From Limonium bicolor (Eukaryota > Streptophyta > Magnoliopsida > Caryophyllales > Plumbaginaceae): 64,000 bases of DNA. Both the position numbers and the translations under genes were made by a program. Of this stretch, positions 1 through 8,538 are shown in pieces (within the stretch, counting starts at the first letter, position 1; the number at the start of each line of letters is the position of its first letter). The stretch spans positions 94,118,839 through 94,182,838 of the forward strand of contig CM041778.1 in assembly GCA_023374045.1 (NCBI GenBank), written 5' to 3'. The notes below the pieces were generated by a model that had not been told where the DNA came from, did not search any database, and worked only from the letters and a program-made list of their open reading frames with translations.

Positions 1-507
1 ATCACCCTCTCTATCGGTAGGTAAGCTGGTCCTTATCAAATCAGTGTTGGATAGCGTCCCTGTCTATTACATGAGCATATTTAAAATACCCAAGATCGTG
101 ATCAAGAAGATAAATGCTCTTCAAAGGAAATTTCTATGGAGTTAAAATTTGGGGAAAGGTGTAGCATTAATGAAATGGAGCTCACTAACAAAGCCAAAAT
201 GTTAGGCGGCCTGGGATTATGTGATATAGAATCGAAGAATGAAACACTAATATTCCGATGGTGGTGGAAGTATCAAAATTATGGCTTGGAATAATGGAAG
301 AATGTGGTTGCTGCAGTTTATAGCCAGAACATTCGATTACCTATAATTGATCTCTCTTGGTGTAGTACGACCAAACGTGGTATATGGAACTCGATTGTGA
401 CCATCAGATTATGGAACAATAAGTTTCAGGAAGCTATGCCAACAAATTTTTGTTGGGTTGTGAAAAATGGGGAAAAACCAGATTTTGGCTTGATTCTTAG
501 GTAGGTG
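1..507 (+). pseudogene. LINE reverse-transcriptase fragment, upstream half
   Basis: This is the C-terminal part of a plant non-LTR (LINE) reverse transcriptase. Reading it gives the family's typical stretch after the RT domain: a leucine/isoleucine-rich KLVLIKSVLDSVPVYYMS segment, then IFKIPK, a basic INALQRKFLW, and a GGLGLCDIE motif further on. Stops interrupt the reading (for example after FLWS near 144 and at 292-294), so it cannot encode a working protein. The frame runs up to the Copia insertion at 508 and resumes after it at 5448 (FWLDS before, GEFTLCSKFP after, across the aggtg duplication), so the two parts were once continuous. The N-terminal endonuclease and RT catalytic core lie outside the window. 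Confidence 0.85.
503..507. other. Target-site duplication, left copy (aggtg)
   Basis: The five bases next to the left LTR recur exactly at 5443-5447 next to the right LTR. Five base pairs is the usual duplication made by Copia integrase. Confidence 0.93.
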
Positions 508-656
508 TGTTAACGTAAGTGAATTGACAACCGCAATGTTATCCTTGTATTATGAACAATATATATAGAGAATATACAAGTAGTGTAGTCCTACAAAATA
601 GGAACTGAAGTAGTGGAGTAGTGCCTAAAGTAGTGGACTAATAACGTGGTTTAACA
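508..656 (-). repeat. Copia 3' LTR, 149 bp
   Basis: This is the downstream LTR of the minus-strand Copia element. It runs TGTTAACGTAAG to GGTTTAACA on the plus strand and appears identical to 5294-5442. At 149 bp it is short for a plant Copia LTR. The pol stop codon (651-653) lies inside it. Confidence 0.95.
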
Positions 657-2339
657 GCCCCCCGCAGTTTGTGCCGGAGGATTCCGAAGGCAGAGACTGT
701 CTCGAAATTCTAAGAACAGTGTGGTGGGTAAGCCTTTTGTCATTATGTCTGCAAATTGGCGAGTGGTGGGGATATGAAGGACACGAGCCTGTCCCAAGGC
801 CACTTTTTCCCGGACGAAGTGGATGTCAATTTCAATGTGTTTTGTACGTTGGTGTTGGACGGGGTTGGAAGACATGTAGACCGAACTAACATTGTCGCAG
901 AAGACAACAGTGGCCTTGGTGGTGGGGACGTGAAGTTCTTGAAGGAGCTGACGAAGCCAGCAGGATTCTACAATTGCATTAGCCACAGCGCGGTACTCGG
1001 CTTCTACACTGGAGCGAGAGACTGTAGGTTGCCGTTTGGAGGACCATGATATGAGATTGGAGCCGAGGTACATGCAGTAACCGGATGTGGAACGGCGTGT
1101 GTCGGGGCAGCCCGCCCAGTCAGCGTCAGTGTAGACTGTAAGTTGATCAGACCGGTCGAAAAGGAGGCTGAGGCCTAGGGATAGAGTCCCTCGGAGGTAA
1201 CGTAGGATGCGTTTCAAGGCCTGAAAGTGTTCTTCGCGTGGGTCATGCATGTGAAGGCAGCACTGCTGAACAGCGTAGCTGATGTCGGGGCGGGTGAAGG
1301 TGAGGTATTGGAGGGCGCCGGCAAGAGAGCGGTAGGTGGTGGGGTCTGTGACCGGAGGACTGGTCGTGGCTCCAAGTTTGGCGGCCGTGTCAACGGGAGT
1401 CTTACGTGGATTGCAATTTGTCATGCCGGCGCAGGAGAGTATGTCTTTGGCATACGTTGCCTGGCTGAGGTGGAGACCGTTCGGGTGATGTGTGACTGCA
1501 ATGCCGAGAAAGTAATGAAGGGGCCCGAGGTCGGTCATGGAGAATTCCCGGCTAAGAGCGTCAATGATCCGGCGGAGGAGAGTGGTGGTGGAGGCAGTCA
1601 GGATAATGTCGTCGACGTATACGAGGAGGTGGGCATGGTCGTGGCCATGATGGTAAACAAAAAGGGAAGGATCGGTGCGGCAGCTGTGGAACCCAAGGCG
1701 AGTGATGTAAGAGGCAAAACGCTGGTACCAAGCGCGGGGGGCCTGTTTGAGGCCGTATAGGGCTTTCCGAAGCTTGCAAACGTGGTTGGGGAATCGTGGG
1801 TGAACAAACCCTGGTGGCTGCTGACAGTAGACGTCTTCTGTGAGGTCACCGTGGAGGAAAGCGTTCTTGACATCCAGTTGATGAATGGGCCAATGGTTGG
1901 AGATGGCTAGAGAGAGAATGGTGCGTATGGTGGCGGGTTTGACAACGGGTGAAAAAGTTTCCTCAAAATCAAGCCCCTGCTGTTGGGAAAAACCGCGAGC
2001 GACCCATCGTGATTTGTAACGAGATAGATTTCCGTCTGCATCAAATTTGTGACGGAAGAGCCACTTGCCAGATATAATGTTAGCATTCGGGGGACGCGGG
2101 ACAAGATCCCAGGTCCTGTTTTTAATCAGTGCCTCAAACTCTTCTTTTATGGAATCGTGCCAACGGGGGTCCTTAAGGGCGGATTTGTAGGATGTGGGAA
2201 GAGGGGGTTGGGTGATGGAGAGACTGAAGATTTGTTTGGGTGCAGTGATTCTGGATTTAGACCGAGTGATCATGGGGTGGGTGGAGTTTGAGTTTGTAGT
2301 GGATTCTAGGGGGAAGCATGTGTCGTGTGGGTCACGGGT
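651..2339 (-). CDS. pol: Copia Pol, reverse transcriptase and RNase H part
   Basis: This frame opens at 2339, right after an in-frame TGA at 2340-2342. Its first ATG is at 2273. From that ATG, residues about 55-300 are Copia reverse transcriptase: WVARGFSQQQG, QLDVKNAFLHGDL, YGLKQAPRAWYQ, and the catalytic YVDD at 219-222. RNase H follows at about 378-515: YTDADWAG, the SSVEAEYRA acidic site, FCDN, TKHIEIDIHFVRE. The stop lies three bases into the LTR. All key catalytic residues are present, so the domain looks functional. It sits +1 relative to the integrase frame, so it needs a frameshift, its own start, or is disabled by a 1-bp indel. Confidence 0.92.
   Translation of the reverse strand, partial: TRDPHDTCFPLESTTNSNSTHPMITRSKSRITAPKQIFSLSITQPPLPTSYKSALKDPRWHDSIKEEFEALIKNRTWDLVPRPPNANIISGKWLFRHKFDADGNLSRYKSRWVARGFSQQQGLDFEETFSPVVKPATIRTILSLAISNHWPIHQLDVKNAFLHGDLTEDVYCQQPPGFVHPRFPNHVCKLRKALYGLKQAPRAWYQRFASYITRLGFHSCRTDPSLFVYHHGHDHAHLLVYVDDIILTASTTTLLRRIIDALSREFSMTDLGPLHYFLGIAVTHHPNGLHLSQATYAKDILSCAGMTNCNPRKTPVDTAAKLGATTSPPVTDPTTYRSLAGALQYLTFTRPDISYAVQQCCLHMHDPREEHFQALKRILRYLRGTLSLGLSLLFDRSDQLTVYTDADWAGCPDTRRSTSGYCMYLGSNLISWSSKRQPTVSRSSVEAEYRAVANAIVESCWLRQLLQELHVPTTKATVVFCDNVSSVYMSSNPVQHQRTKHIEIDIHFVREKVALGQARVLHIPTTRQFADIMTKGLPTTLFLEFRDSLCLRNPPAQTAGGC
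657..666 (-). other. Polypurine tract
   Basis: On the minus strand the bases just before the 3' LTR read TGCGGGGGGC. This short G-run occupies the place where plus-strand DNA synthesis is primed. It is shorter than many polypurine tracts. Confidence 0.7.
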
Positions 2340-4152
2340 TCAATGTGTGAGTACGAGACGGAGGGGGATTGGAGAGGGCGTGAGGTGGTGGATGTAGCAG
2401 ATCGCGAAGGAGTGCCAATTGTGGGTTGTGCTGGTCGGGGGGTGTGCTTTGAGTGGGTCCGCTTGACGTCAGTGGGCTGGAGCGTAGAGTGGAATGGGCC
2501 GGTGGAGTTGTGGAGGGGGTTGGCTCGGTTGGGTAGAGGGAGGGAGATGTCGGACCGGATGTAGATAGGTGCTGACGTGGGCTGGGATTTGTGGGCTGGA
2601 GGGGCGTCTGGGCTGGGCGCGAGCGTGGGAGTACAGAAGGAAAGGGGTAGACGGGCTGAGTGTCTTCGTCGGTGGAGTTGCGTGGAGCTGGGCGGTGAGG
2701 GGACTTGGAGGATGATGAATAAGGAAAAATAAATTCATTAAAAATTACATGATGTGAGACGATTACCTTGTGAGTGTCCAGCGTTAGGCAGCGATAACCC
2801 TTGTGGTGCGGTGCATAGCCGAGGAAAACGCAAGGGGTTGTGCGTGGTTGGAGTTTGTGAAGGGTGGTGGCGGTGAGATTGGGATAACAAAGGCACCCAA
2901 AAGGTCGAAGATGATCGTAGGTTGGTTTTTGGTTGTATAGTAGTTCGTGTGGGCTGCAATAGTTTGTGGTAGATGTAGGGGTGAGATTAAGGAGGTAGGT
3001 GGATGTGGCTAGCGCTTCGGCCCAGTAGGGATGGGGTAGGTGACTTTGGAAGAGTAAGGTGCGTATGGCATTTGAGAGCGTACGGATCATACATTCAGCT
3101 TTCCCGTTTTGTTGGGAGGTGTGGGGGCAGGAAAAACGGATGAGTGTGCCATGTGTGGCGAAGAACTGACGGAGTTCGTGGTTATCAAATTCGCGGCCAT
3201 GATCGCATTGAACATATTTGATTGTACGATTGAAATGGGTGCAAACAAAGGCCTGGAATTGTTTTAGAGTGTCAACAGTTTGTGATTTTAATTTTAACGG
3301 AAAAGTCCATACATAATGAGAAAAATCATCCACTATTACCAAATAATATTTCAAACCGGTAAAACTCAAAACGGGCGACGTCCACAGGTCACAATGTATT
3401 AGATCAAAAATATTATGCGAAAACGATGATGATAAAGGAAATGGTAAGCGAGAGTGTTTGCCTAATTGGCAAGCATGACAAAACTGCTGCAAATTATTAG
3501 AAGGGAATATAAAATGTTGTTTAGCGAGAGTACGTAATGCAGCTGGACCGGGGTGGGCAAGGCGGTGGTGCCAGGGTGCCGAGGCGAAAGAGACATGGAG
3601 GGCGGTGGCGGTGGTTGGTGGCGCGGTGGTGGTGAGTGGGTAGAGATCTCCTTGGCTATTGCACCGGCGGATCACGCTCCTACTGGTAAGATCCTTAATA
3701 GAGAAACCAAAGGGATCAAATTCTACAGAACAATTATTATCTTTACTAAACTGTCGAACTGAAATCAGATTCTTTATTAAAGGGGGAGAGACGAGAACAT
3801 TATGAAGAATAAAGGGATGGAAGGTAGTGTTACCGACATGGGATATGGGGAGAGAATGTCCGTTGCCAACGATTACATGAGAAGGAGAGGACTGAGTTAA
3901 AACAAGATTAATTATACCTGAGTTTGGAGTCATATGAGAGGATGCTCCAGTGTCCATGTACCAGGGAGTGCCGCCGGTGCGAGACGGGGTGGCCAAGGCA
4001 TTCATAGCGTTGACCAAGCTCTGTTGGTCCCAAGAAGGTGCAGGTTGGTAGTGTAACAGGGCCTGCGGTTGCTGAGGTCGAGGGCCAAGAAGTCCTGGTG
4101 CCGACCAAGTGGGCGGGGTCCACTGAGATTGATTCAGGATATTCCATAGCTG
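2332..4152 (-). CDS. pol: Copia Pol, protease-integrase part (entered by read-through or reinitiation)
   Basis: This ORF continues in the Gag frame after the TAG. The first ATG is at 4017. The protease active site is DTGASSHM at residues 22-29 counted from that ATG. Next come the GAG-pre-integrase histidine/cysteine motif (HRLAHPG, then CHACQLGKH) and the integrase core with its three acidic residues, in HCDLW, QCDHGREF and NGKAECMIR. A Pro/Ser/Thr-rich linker follows, and the frame closes at TGA 2332-2334. The linker normally leads into reverse transcriptase, which here lies in the +1 frame. The integrase would cut and join the LTR ends in the nucleus. No internal stop was seen in this part. 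Confidence 0.9.
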   Translation of the reverse strand, partial: QLWNILNQSQWTPPTWSAPGLLGPRPQQPQALLHYQPAPSWDQQSLVNAMNALATPSRTGGTPWYMDTGASSHMTPNSGIINLVLTQSSPSHVIVGNGHSLPISHVGNTTFHPFILHNVLVSPPLIKNLISVRQFSKDNNCSVEFDPFGFSIKDLTSRSVIRRCNSQGDLYPLTTTAPPTTATALHVSFASAPWHHRLAHPGPAALRTLAKQHFIFPSNNLQQFCHACQLGKHSRLPFPLSSSFSHNIFDLIHCDLWTSPVLSFTGLKYYLVIVDDFSHYVWTFPLKLKSQTVDTLKQFQAFVCTHFNRTIKYVQCDHGREFDNHELRQFFATHGTLIRFSCPHTSQQNGKAECMIRTLSNAIRTLLFQSHLPHPYWAEALATSTYLLNLTPTSTTNYCSPHELLYNQKPTYDHLRPFGCLCYPNLTATTLHKLQPRTTPCVFLGYAPHHKGYRCLTLDTHKVIVSHHVIFNEFIFPYSSSSKSPHRPAPRNSTDEDTQPVYPFPSVLPRSRPAQTPLQPTNPSPRQHLSTSGPTSPSLYPTEPTPSTTPPAHSTLRSSPLTSSGPTQSTPPDQHNPQLALLRDLLHPPPHALSNPPPSRTHTLNP

Positions 4153-4155
4153 CTA
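4147..4155 (-). promoter_or_regulatory. Candidate translational read-through site between Gag and Pol
   Basis: The Gag stop and following codons read TAG CAG CTA, preceded by CAG. This fits the leaky-stop consensus UAG-CAR-YYA known from tobacco mosaic virus and relatives, in which a fraction of ribosomes insert an amino acid and continue. The frame stays open from the stop straight into protease. The resulting Gag to Gag-Pol ratio is inferred, not shown. Confidence 0.65.
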
Positions 4156-5052
4156 CTGGAGAGATGGGCGATTGTTGGAGCCGCGCCCACGTCCTCGTCC
4201 CCCGCGTCCGCGCCTGGAGCTGTTGCGTGAGTTGGATGAGGTGCGTTGAGGAGTGGAAGAAGGGATGGGGGTCTCAGTTGGGACAGCGTCAGTCGACACG
4301 GTGGATGAAGGTGCTTGAGGAGGCGTGGCAGCAAGGAGCGCAGTGGCAGGAGGGGTAGGCTGTTGACGGCATGTTTCCTCGAGAATTAGACTGTTGTGGA
4401 CCTGTTGAAACGTCGGGAACGGACGTAGAAACTGGATTATACTGCGTATGTTGGAGAATGATTCATTCAGACCACTTATCGTCTGCAGAACTAGATTTTC
4501 GTCAGACACGGCGCTATCGACGTCTGCTAATGCATCAGCCAAGGATTTGAGTTTGGCATAGTACTCATTGATTGTTAAGGATCCTTGGCGGAGACCGCGG
4601 AACTTGGCTTCAAGCTGGATGGCTCGAGCCTTCTTATTATCGCGGAACAGGTCCTCGATAGCAGTCCAAACCTCGTAAGCGGTGGCCTGGTTGCGCATGA
4701 TAAGAGTAAAAATATCTGGTGAGATGGTTGCATAGATCCAAGACAGTACCGTAAAGTCGAGGAGAGTCCAGCTGTCGTCGTCGGAGGGGGGAGTGCCGTC
4801 GACGTGCCGCAGCAGGTTGAATTTGCCCAGCGTGACAAGGAACAAATGGCGCCACATGGTGTAATTGGGTGGCGATTGAGTGAGCTCGATCCTTACATGG
4901 TTGGTTATCGAGTTGACATGAAGCGCCTGATTGACGGCAATCGCCGCTGGAGAAGAAGTCATATTTTGGTTGCGGGGAGGGAAAACAGCGTCACGTGGTG
5001 GTGAGGCGAGGGCTGTGTGTTCAGAAGGGGTGGGAGATTCAGGATCAGCCAT
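4153..5052 (-). CDS. gag: Copia Gag (UBN2-type), 299 aa
   Basis: Gag packages the element RNA into cytoplasmic particles. The ATG at 5050-5052 is the first start in frame after the PBS. Residues about 60-220 show the UBN2/retrotran_gag pattern, with an early W-x-x-LF segment, AIQLEAKFRGLRQGSLTI, and a SLADAL motif. The C terminus is basic and Gly/Arg-rich (RRGRGGRGRGRG), resembling an RGG box. The CCHC zinc knuckle found in many Copia Gags is absent both here and in the stretch after the stop, so RNA binding may rest on the RGG tail. The ORF ends in TAG at 4153-4155, in the same frame as protease. The length is ordinary for the family. Confidence 0.9.
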   Translation of the reverse strand: MADPESPTPSEHTALASPPRDAVFPPRNQNMTSSPAAIAVNQALHVNSITNHVRIELTQSPPNYTMWRHLFLVTLGKFNLLRHVDGTPPSDDDSWTLLDFTVLSWIYATISPDIFTLIMRNQATAYEVWTAIEDLFRDNKKARAIQLEAKFRGLRQGSLTINEYYAKLKSLADALADVDSAVSDENLVLQTISGLNESFSNIRSIIQFLRPFPTFQQVHNSLILEETCRQQPTPPATALLAATPPQAPSSTVSTDAVPTETPIPSSTPQRTSSNSRNSSRRGRGGRGRGRGSNNRPSLQ

Positions 5053-5280
5053 GTTGCAGTGGTGTGGAGGAAACAGAAACGGTAACAGGGAGGAAGAGGC
5101 GCAGAGAGTTGCGTATAATGGGGTCGAAGCGGGTTTAAAAAATAATTAGATGTGCAACAGACTGTAGGGGAGAGAGAATAGTGAGGCAGATCGGCGGAAG
5201 GTTGCAGAAATATTGAAGATTAGGGCCAGGTGACATTATTGAGAGGCAGGTGAGAAAAAGAAGGATCTGATGATAGAGAA

Positions 5281-5293
5281 AGGACTGATACCA
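5281..5293 (-). other. Primer-binding site, initiator-Met tRNA
   Basis: Read on the minus strand directly after the 5' LTR, the sequence is TGGTATCAGTCCT. Its first nine bases match the complement of the 3' end of plant initiator methionine tRNA (TGGTATCAGAGC is the usual full form), where minus-strand DNA synthesis is primed. Confidence 0.9.
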
Positions 5294-5442
5294 TGTTAAC
5301 GTAAGTGAATTGACAACCGCAATGTTATCCTTGTATTATGAACAATATATATAGAGAATATACAAGTAGTGTAGTCCTACAAAATAGGAACTGAAGTAGT
5401 GGAGTAGTGCCTAAAGTAGTGGACTAATAACGTGGTTTAACA
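5294..5442 (-). repeat. Copia 5' LTR, 149 bp
   Basis: This is the upstream LTR of the minus-strand Copia element, where transcription should begin. It is followed on the plus strand by the duplicated target bases aggtg (5443-5447). Confidence 0.95.
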
Positions 5443-5447
5443 AGGTG

Positions 5448-6157
5448 AATTCACACTGTGTAGCAAGTTCCCCGTTTGTTTGCTATAAGCAATTTGGCGC
5501 AGAGTATTATTCATATATGAAGTGGAGGATGTGAACCTGATGCAGCTTCTGATTAATAACGTTAACCTGGCTCTCAAAAATGGGGATGATCAGTTGTATT
5601 GGGTTTCCAGTAAGGATGGTAAGTTCTTTGTGCATAATTTCTACGAAATGTGATGAATCTTATACACTCAACCCCACTTTCATGGCATAAATCCTTTTGG
5701 TATAAATCGGATCCACCTAGAGTTTGTTTGTTTATTGTTGAATAAACGTCTGGCTACAAAGGACAAGCTGTTTGGAATTAATTTTTTGACATTGAATGAA
5801 CTTCTTTGCCCCTTATGCCACTGATCGGTCGTGACAGTCGACCACCTTTTCATAGTATGTAGTGAAACTCAAAAGCTTTGGGCGAGTCTGTACCATTGGT
5901 GGGAAGTTGATGAATCACTAGGCACGGATGTGCAGAACAACTTGAACGAATGGTGCGAGCACTCACTAAGCTCAAAGGCGCACAAATTACGAAGATCCAC
6001 TTACCTTTTTGTGATGTACAATATTCGGTTTACTCGAAACAAGCTAGTCATTGAACATACTAAAGTAAACAAAACTTCAGTGGCAATCTCAACTAAGTTA
6101 CAGGTGTTGAAATAGTGCAAGAAAGATAAGAATTTCCAAGACCTGTATGATTCATAA
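5448..6157 (+). pseudogene. LINE reverse-transcriptase fragment, downstream half
   Basis: This continues the LINE interrupted by Copia. It reads through a VSSKDGKFFV segment and then the zinc-binding zf-RVT region that ends plant LINE ORF2 (CPLCH, then VDHLFIVCSETQKLWASLYHW at 5826-5900), followed by a short basic tail ending with a stop at 6113-6115. At least one stop (5822-5824) and frame changes show it is dead. No clear poly-A tail precedes the MITE at 6158, so the 3' end of the LINE is either lost or was simplified before the MITE arrived. Confidence 0.8.
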
Positions 6158-6488
6158 AGGCATCCACAATGGTGGTGAGTTTCTTAGCATATTTCTAGAT
6201 GTTATTTCAACAAAATATACTATTTTATTATATAAGAAACTCTCATCCTACAATGGTAAAGTTCCTTAATATTCTCTCTCCGTCTATCCACTATTTTCAC
6301 TTTAACATTCTATTAGGACATTTTTTTTAATTATTGTTGTAGTGTTGTAACCAATAGTTGGTTTGCACGTTGTTGCTTAATAAAGCAACAATGAGAAAGA
6401 AATTACAGGGTGGATTTCACACCACTGCACGAGTATTTTGATTTTTTACTAACAAATGAGGGTGGAATTAACACCATTGTGGATGCCC
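6158..6488. mobile_element. MITE, Tourist-like, 331 bp
   Basis: The terminal inverted repeats are GGCATCCACAATGGTG (6159-6174) and its complement CACCATTGTGGATGCC (6472-6487). The flanking trinucleotides are TAA and TAG, one mismatch from the TAA/TTA duplication typical of PIF/Harbinger MITEs. The interior is AT-rich and non-coding and resembles the MITE at 10548-10954, notably in the TTCTTAGCATATTT region near the left end and the CAGGGTGGATT segment near the right. Confidence 0.75.
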
Positions 6489-6960
6489 TAGGGTGCTGTA
6501 ATGCGTGTGTTAGGTGGTACGTTCCAGATTGGCTGAATATAAAGGTGGCCACAGTTCCGATTCTGTCTGGTTCTGGTTCCAGTTCCAGAACAAGTGTATT
6601 CGGATTTAGAATCGGTCATGGGCGGTTCCGGGGCGTTTCGGTTCCTATGGGTGTATTCAACTTTGGTTTCGGCATAAAATAGGTTCAAACTGGTTCTTTT
6701 CTGGTTCCGGTACTGGTTCTAGTACTGATTCCATATCGGTTCCATATTCGGGTCTCGAAGACAACCATGTCCAAACTTGTGTCCAGACTTGTATGTTCGA
6801 ACAGAAGTCAAACTCAATTTCAAGTATTGAACTCTCGGCTTGTGTCCGGACATGCAAGGTCGGACACATGTCCGAACAAAAGTCGAACGCAAATTTTGAA
6901 CTTGTCCGGACATGCGTCTGATCTTGCATGTCCGAACACAACTTGTAGTACAACCCCTAG
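6489..6960. repeat. Subterminal repeat block of a hAT-type transposon
   Basis: The left half is a degenerate run of GGTTCC/GGTTCTGG motifs (about 6550-6750). The right half (6765-6950) contains direct and inverted copies of TGTCCGGACA, TGTCCGAAC and CTTGTCCGGACATGC. Such blocks are typical of the transposase-binding ends of Ac-like hAT elements, and a hAT transposase remnant follows on the minus strand. No 8-bp target duplication or clean terminal repeat could be fixed, so the boundaries are approximate. Confidence 0.5.
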
Positions 6961-7472
6961 ATTCTTTGTTATAGGTCTCATATGAGATCCGTTTGTGCCC
7001 ACGAGTTGCTCTCTTCGTCTACATTGCTCTTTGATAGGTTTTCTTTATGTTTAAGTAATATATAATTAGATATGTAAGATAACAAACAAAATACTTCGAA
7101 TTTATGATTGAATTTGCAATCGAAGAGTAAAGAGAATTTTATTATATGATACGAATTCACTGCCTCATTAAAACCTTATTAGGTAGAAACTCATTGGGAA
7201 ACCCTAATGAGGAAAAAGAGTAAAGCTACTATGAGGTTACATGGTTGCTAGTCCTGAAAATATTACATGGAAAGAAATTAATCCTAATACATTCTAAAAT
7301 ATTACCAGATAGAAGTCCTAAGTGGTATCTTCTTCATTCATCTCAAACCAATCATCATGTTGCCCTTAGTATTGCAATGTGCGCGCTTGGGATTGTAACT
7401 CGATTAAGTCCCATTCATACTTCTCAACAAAAACCTTGATTGAGTTCGGTGCAAGGTTTGATCTCTTTTTAT

Positions 7473-8106
7473 TCAACACTCGTGTGCATGCACTAAATTA
7501 TACTGTCTCAGAGCTATGGTTGATGCTGGAACTGCTAGCACATCTTTTGCTATCCTTGCAAGGATGGAAAACTTGCCTTCATACGCTTTCCACCACTTAA
7601 GAGCATCTGTATCACTATCATCATCAAAACTAAAATTTAAGTTGAGATAATCATCATAAGTACAAAATCTGGAACCCGATTGAGCATATTTTGGTCTTTT
7701 CAAAATACTAGCAATCAAAGAACTTCTTTTGCTAACGGGGTGTGATGGTTTATAAGAGGAACCACTACTACCCCCGGCACCTTTAGAAAGCTCATCCGGA
7801 CGAAACTTTAAAGTATAATCCTCATGTAGCCTTCTCAAGGCTTTATCAACCTTTGCAACATGTTTCTTAACATAATTCTCCTCAGGATCACCTCATGGAA
7901 TAATACTATAATAATAATCTAACCATTTTTATTTGTGGATCAAGCACAGTTACAATATAATAAATCAAAGGAAATTCATTGAAATATCTAAACATTTTAG
8001 ACATCATATCCTTAATAACCCTATTGATCCAGTTATAACCGGTTTTAGTTCCGTTTCCGGTTCGACCTGAATCTTGAAGGATGTATCTGGACTCTGCTTC
8101 TAGCAT
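7473..8106 (-). pseudogene. hAT transposase remnant (C-terminal region with dimerisation domain)
   Basis: This encodes the C-terminal third of an Ac/RICESLEEPER-like transposase, which cuts and reinserts DNA. The upstream part (8106-7906) reads MFRYFNEFPLIYYIVTVLDP, like the segment before the hAT C-terminal domain. The downstream part (7838-7473) has the dimerisation motif LKWWKAYEGKFSILARI then AKDVLAVPAST. The zinc-finger BED domain and catalytic core are missing, and the two parts are separated by a stop near 7890. It is a dead copy, unlikely to be host-domesticated because the core motif is absent. 6961-7472 is its AT-rich 3' flank, where I see nothing else. Confidence 0.8.
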
Positions 8107-8525
8107 GCAATTCCGGTTAGGATCGATTCATTCTATCAGGATGGCTAGCTTTAGCTGGATCTAGTACTAGCTGTTCCCGTGATAAAAAAAAAAAATACAT
8201 AATTGTAGGCTATGAGACAAAAGATTTAGATAAACGAAACACGTACATAGTGCTGGAAAATCCCCACGATAGCGTTTTCTAGAACCATGACCACAAATCC
8301 ACAATTTCCCTTGTTTTGACAGAATTTGCGAGAAAGAGCAGAAGTGCCCCGTTTACTCCGCCATGCCACAAATACTCAACTCGTCACGGCTGGCGAGAAT
8401 CTATTCAATCATGAATCTAACCATGTCCTCTTCGCCAGCCTTCCTCGATCTCCTCCTCCTCCCCATGTAGAACATCTCCCTCTAGGCACACGCTCTCTGT
8501 CTCTGTCTCTCCCTCTCCCTCCTCC
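8107..8525 (+). other. Non-coding stretch with CT-rich leader before the MIZ1-like pseudogene
   Basis: It contains a poly-A run at 8183-8195. From about 8430 to 8530 it is strongly pyrimidine-rich (TCTCTGTCTCTGTCTCTCCC), as in many plant 5' untranslated leaders. This probably is the old promoter and leader of the pseudogene that follows. No convincing TATA box was picked out. Confidence 0.4.
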
Positions 8526-8538
8526 CTTTCGCCCGAAA

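Larger units (their letters stand above)
508..5442 (-). mobile_element. Young, nearly complete Copia (Ty1/copia) LTR retrotransposon
   Basis: The element is 4,935 bp with all terminal signals: two 149-bp LTRs that look identical base for base, both starting TGTTAACG and ending TTTAACA, a 5-bp target duplication aggtg (503-507 and 5443-5447), a PBS matching initiator-Met tRNA, and a polypurine tract. On the minus strand the order is Gag, protease, integrase, reverse transcriptase, RNase H, the diagnostic Copia order. Gag and Pol are separated by one in-frame TAG, and the IN and RT parts are offset by +1. LTR identity means insertion very recently on an evolutionary scale. It inserted into an already decaying LINE. 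Whether it can still move depends on how the TAG and the frame offset are read. Confidence 0.95.

Noticed and set aside
651..2273. Plus-strand ORFs across the Copia pol region (for example 1227-1760)
   Set aside because: They are antisense shadows of the reverse transcriptase frame.
6489..6960. A complete small hAT element with ends CTAGGGT and ACCCCTAG
   Set aside because: The end similarity is short and the 8-bp flanks (tggatgcc and attctttg) do not match.
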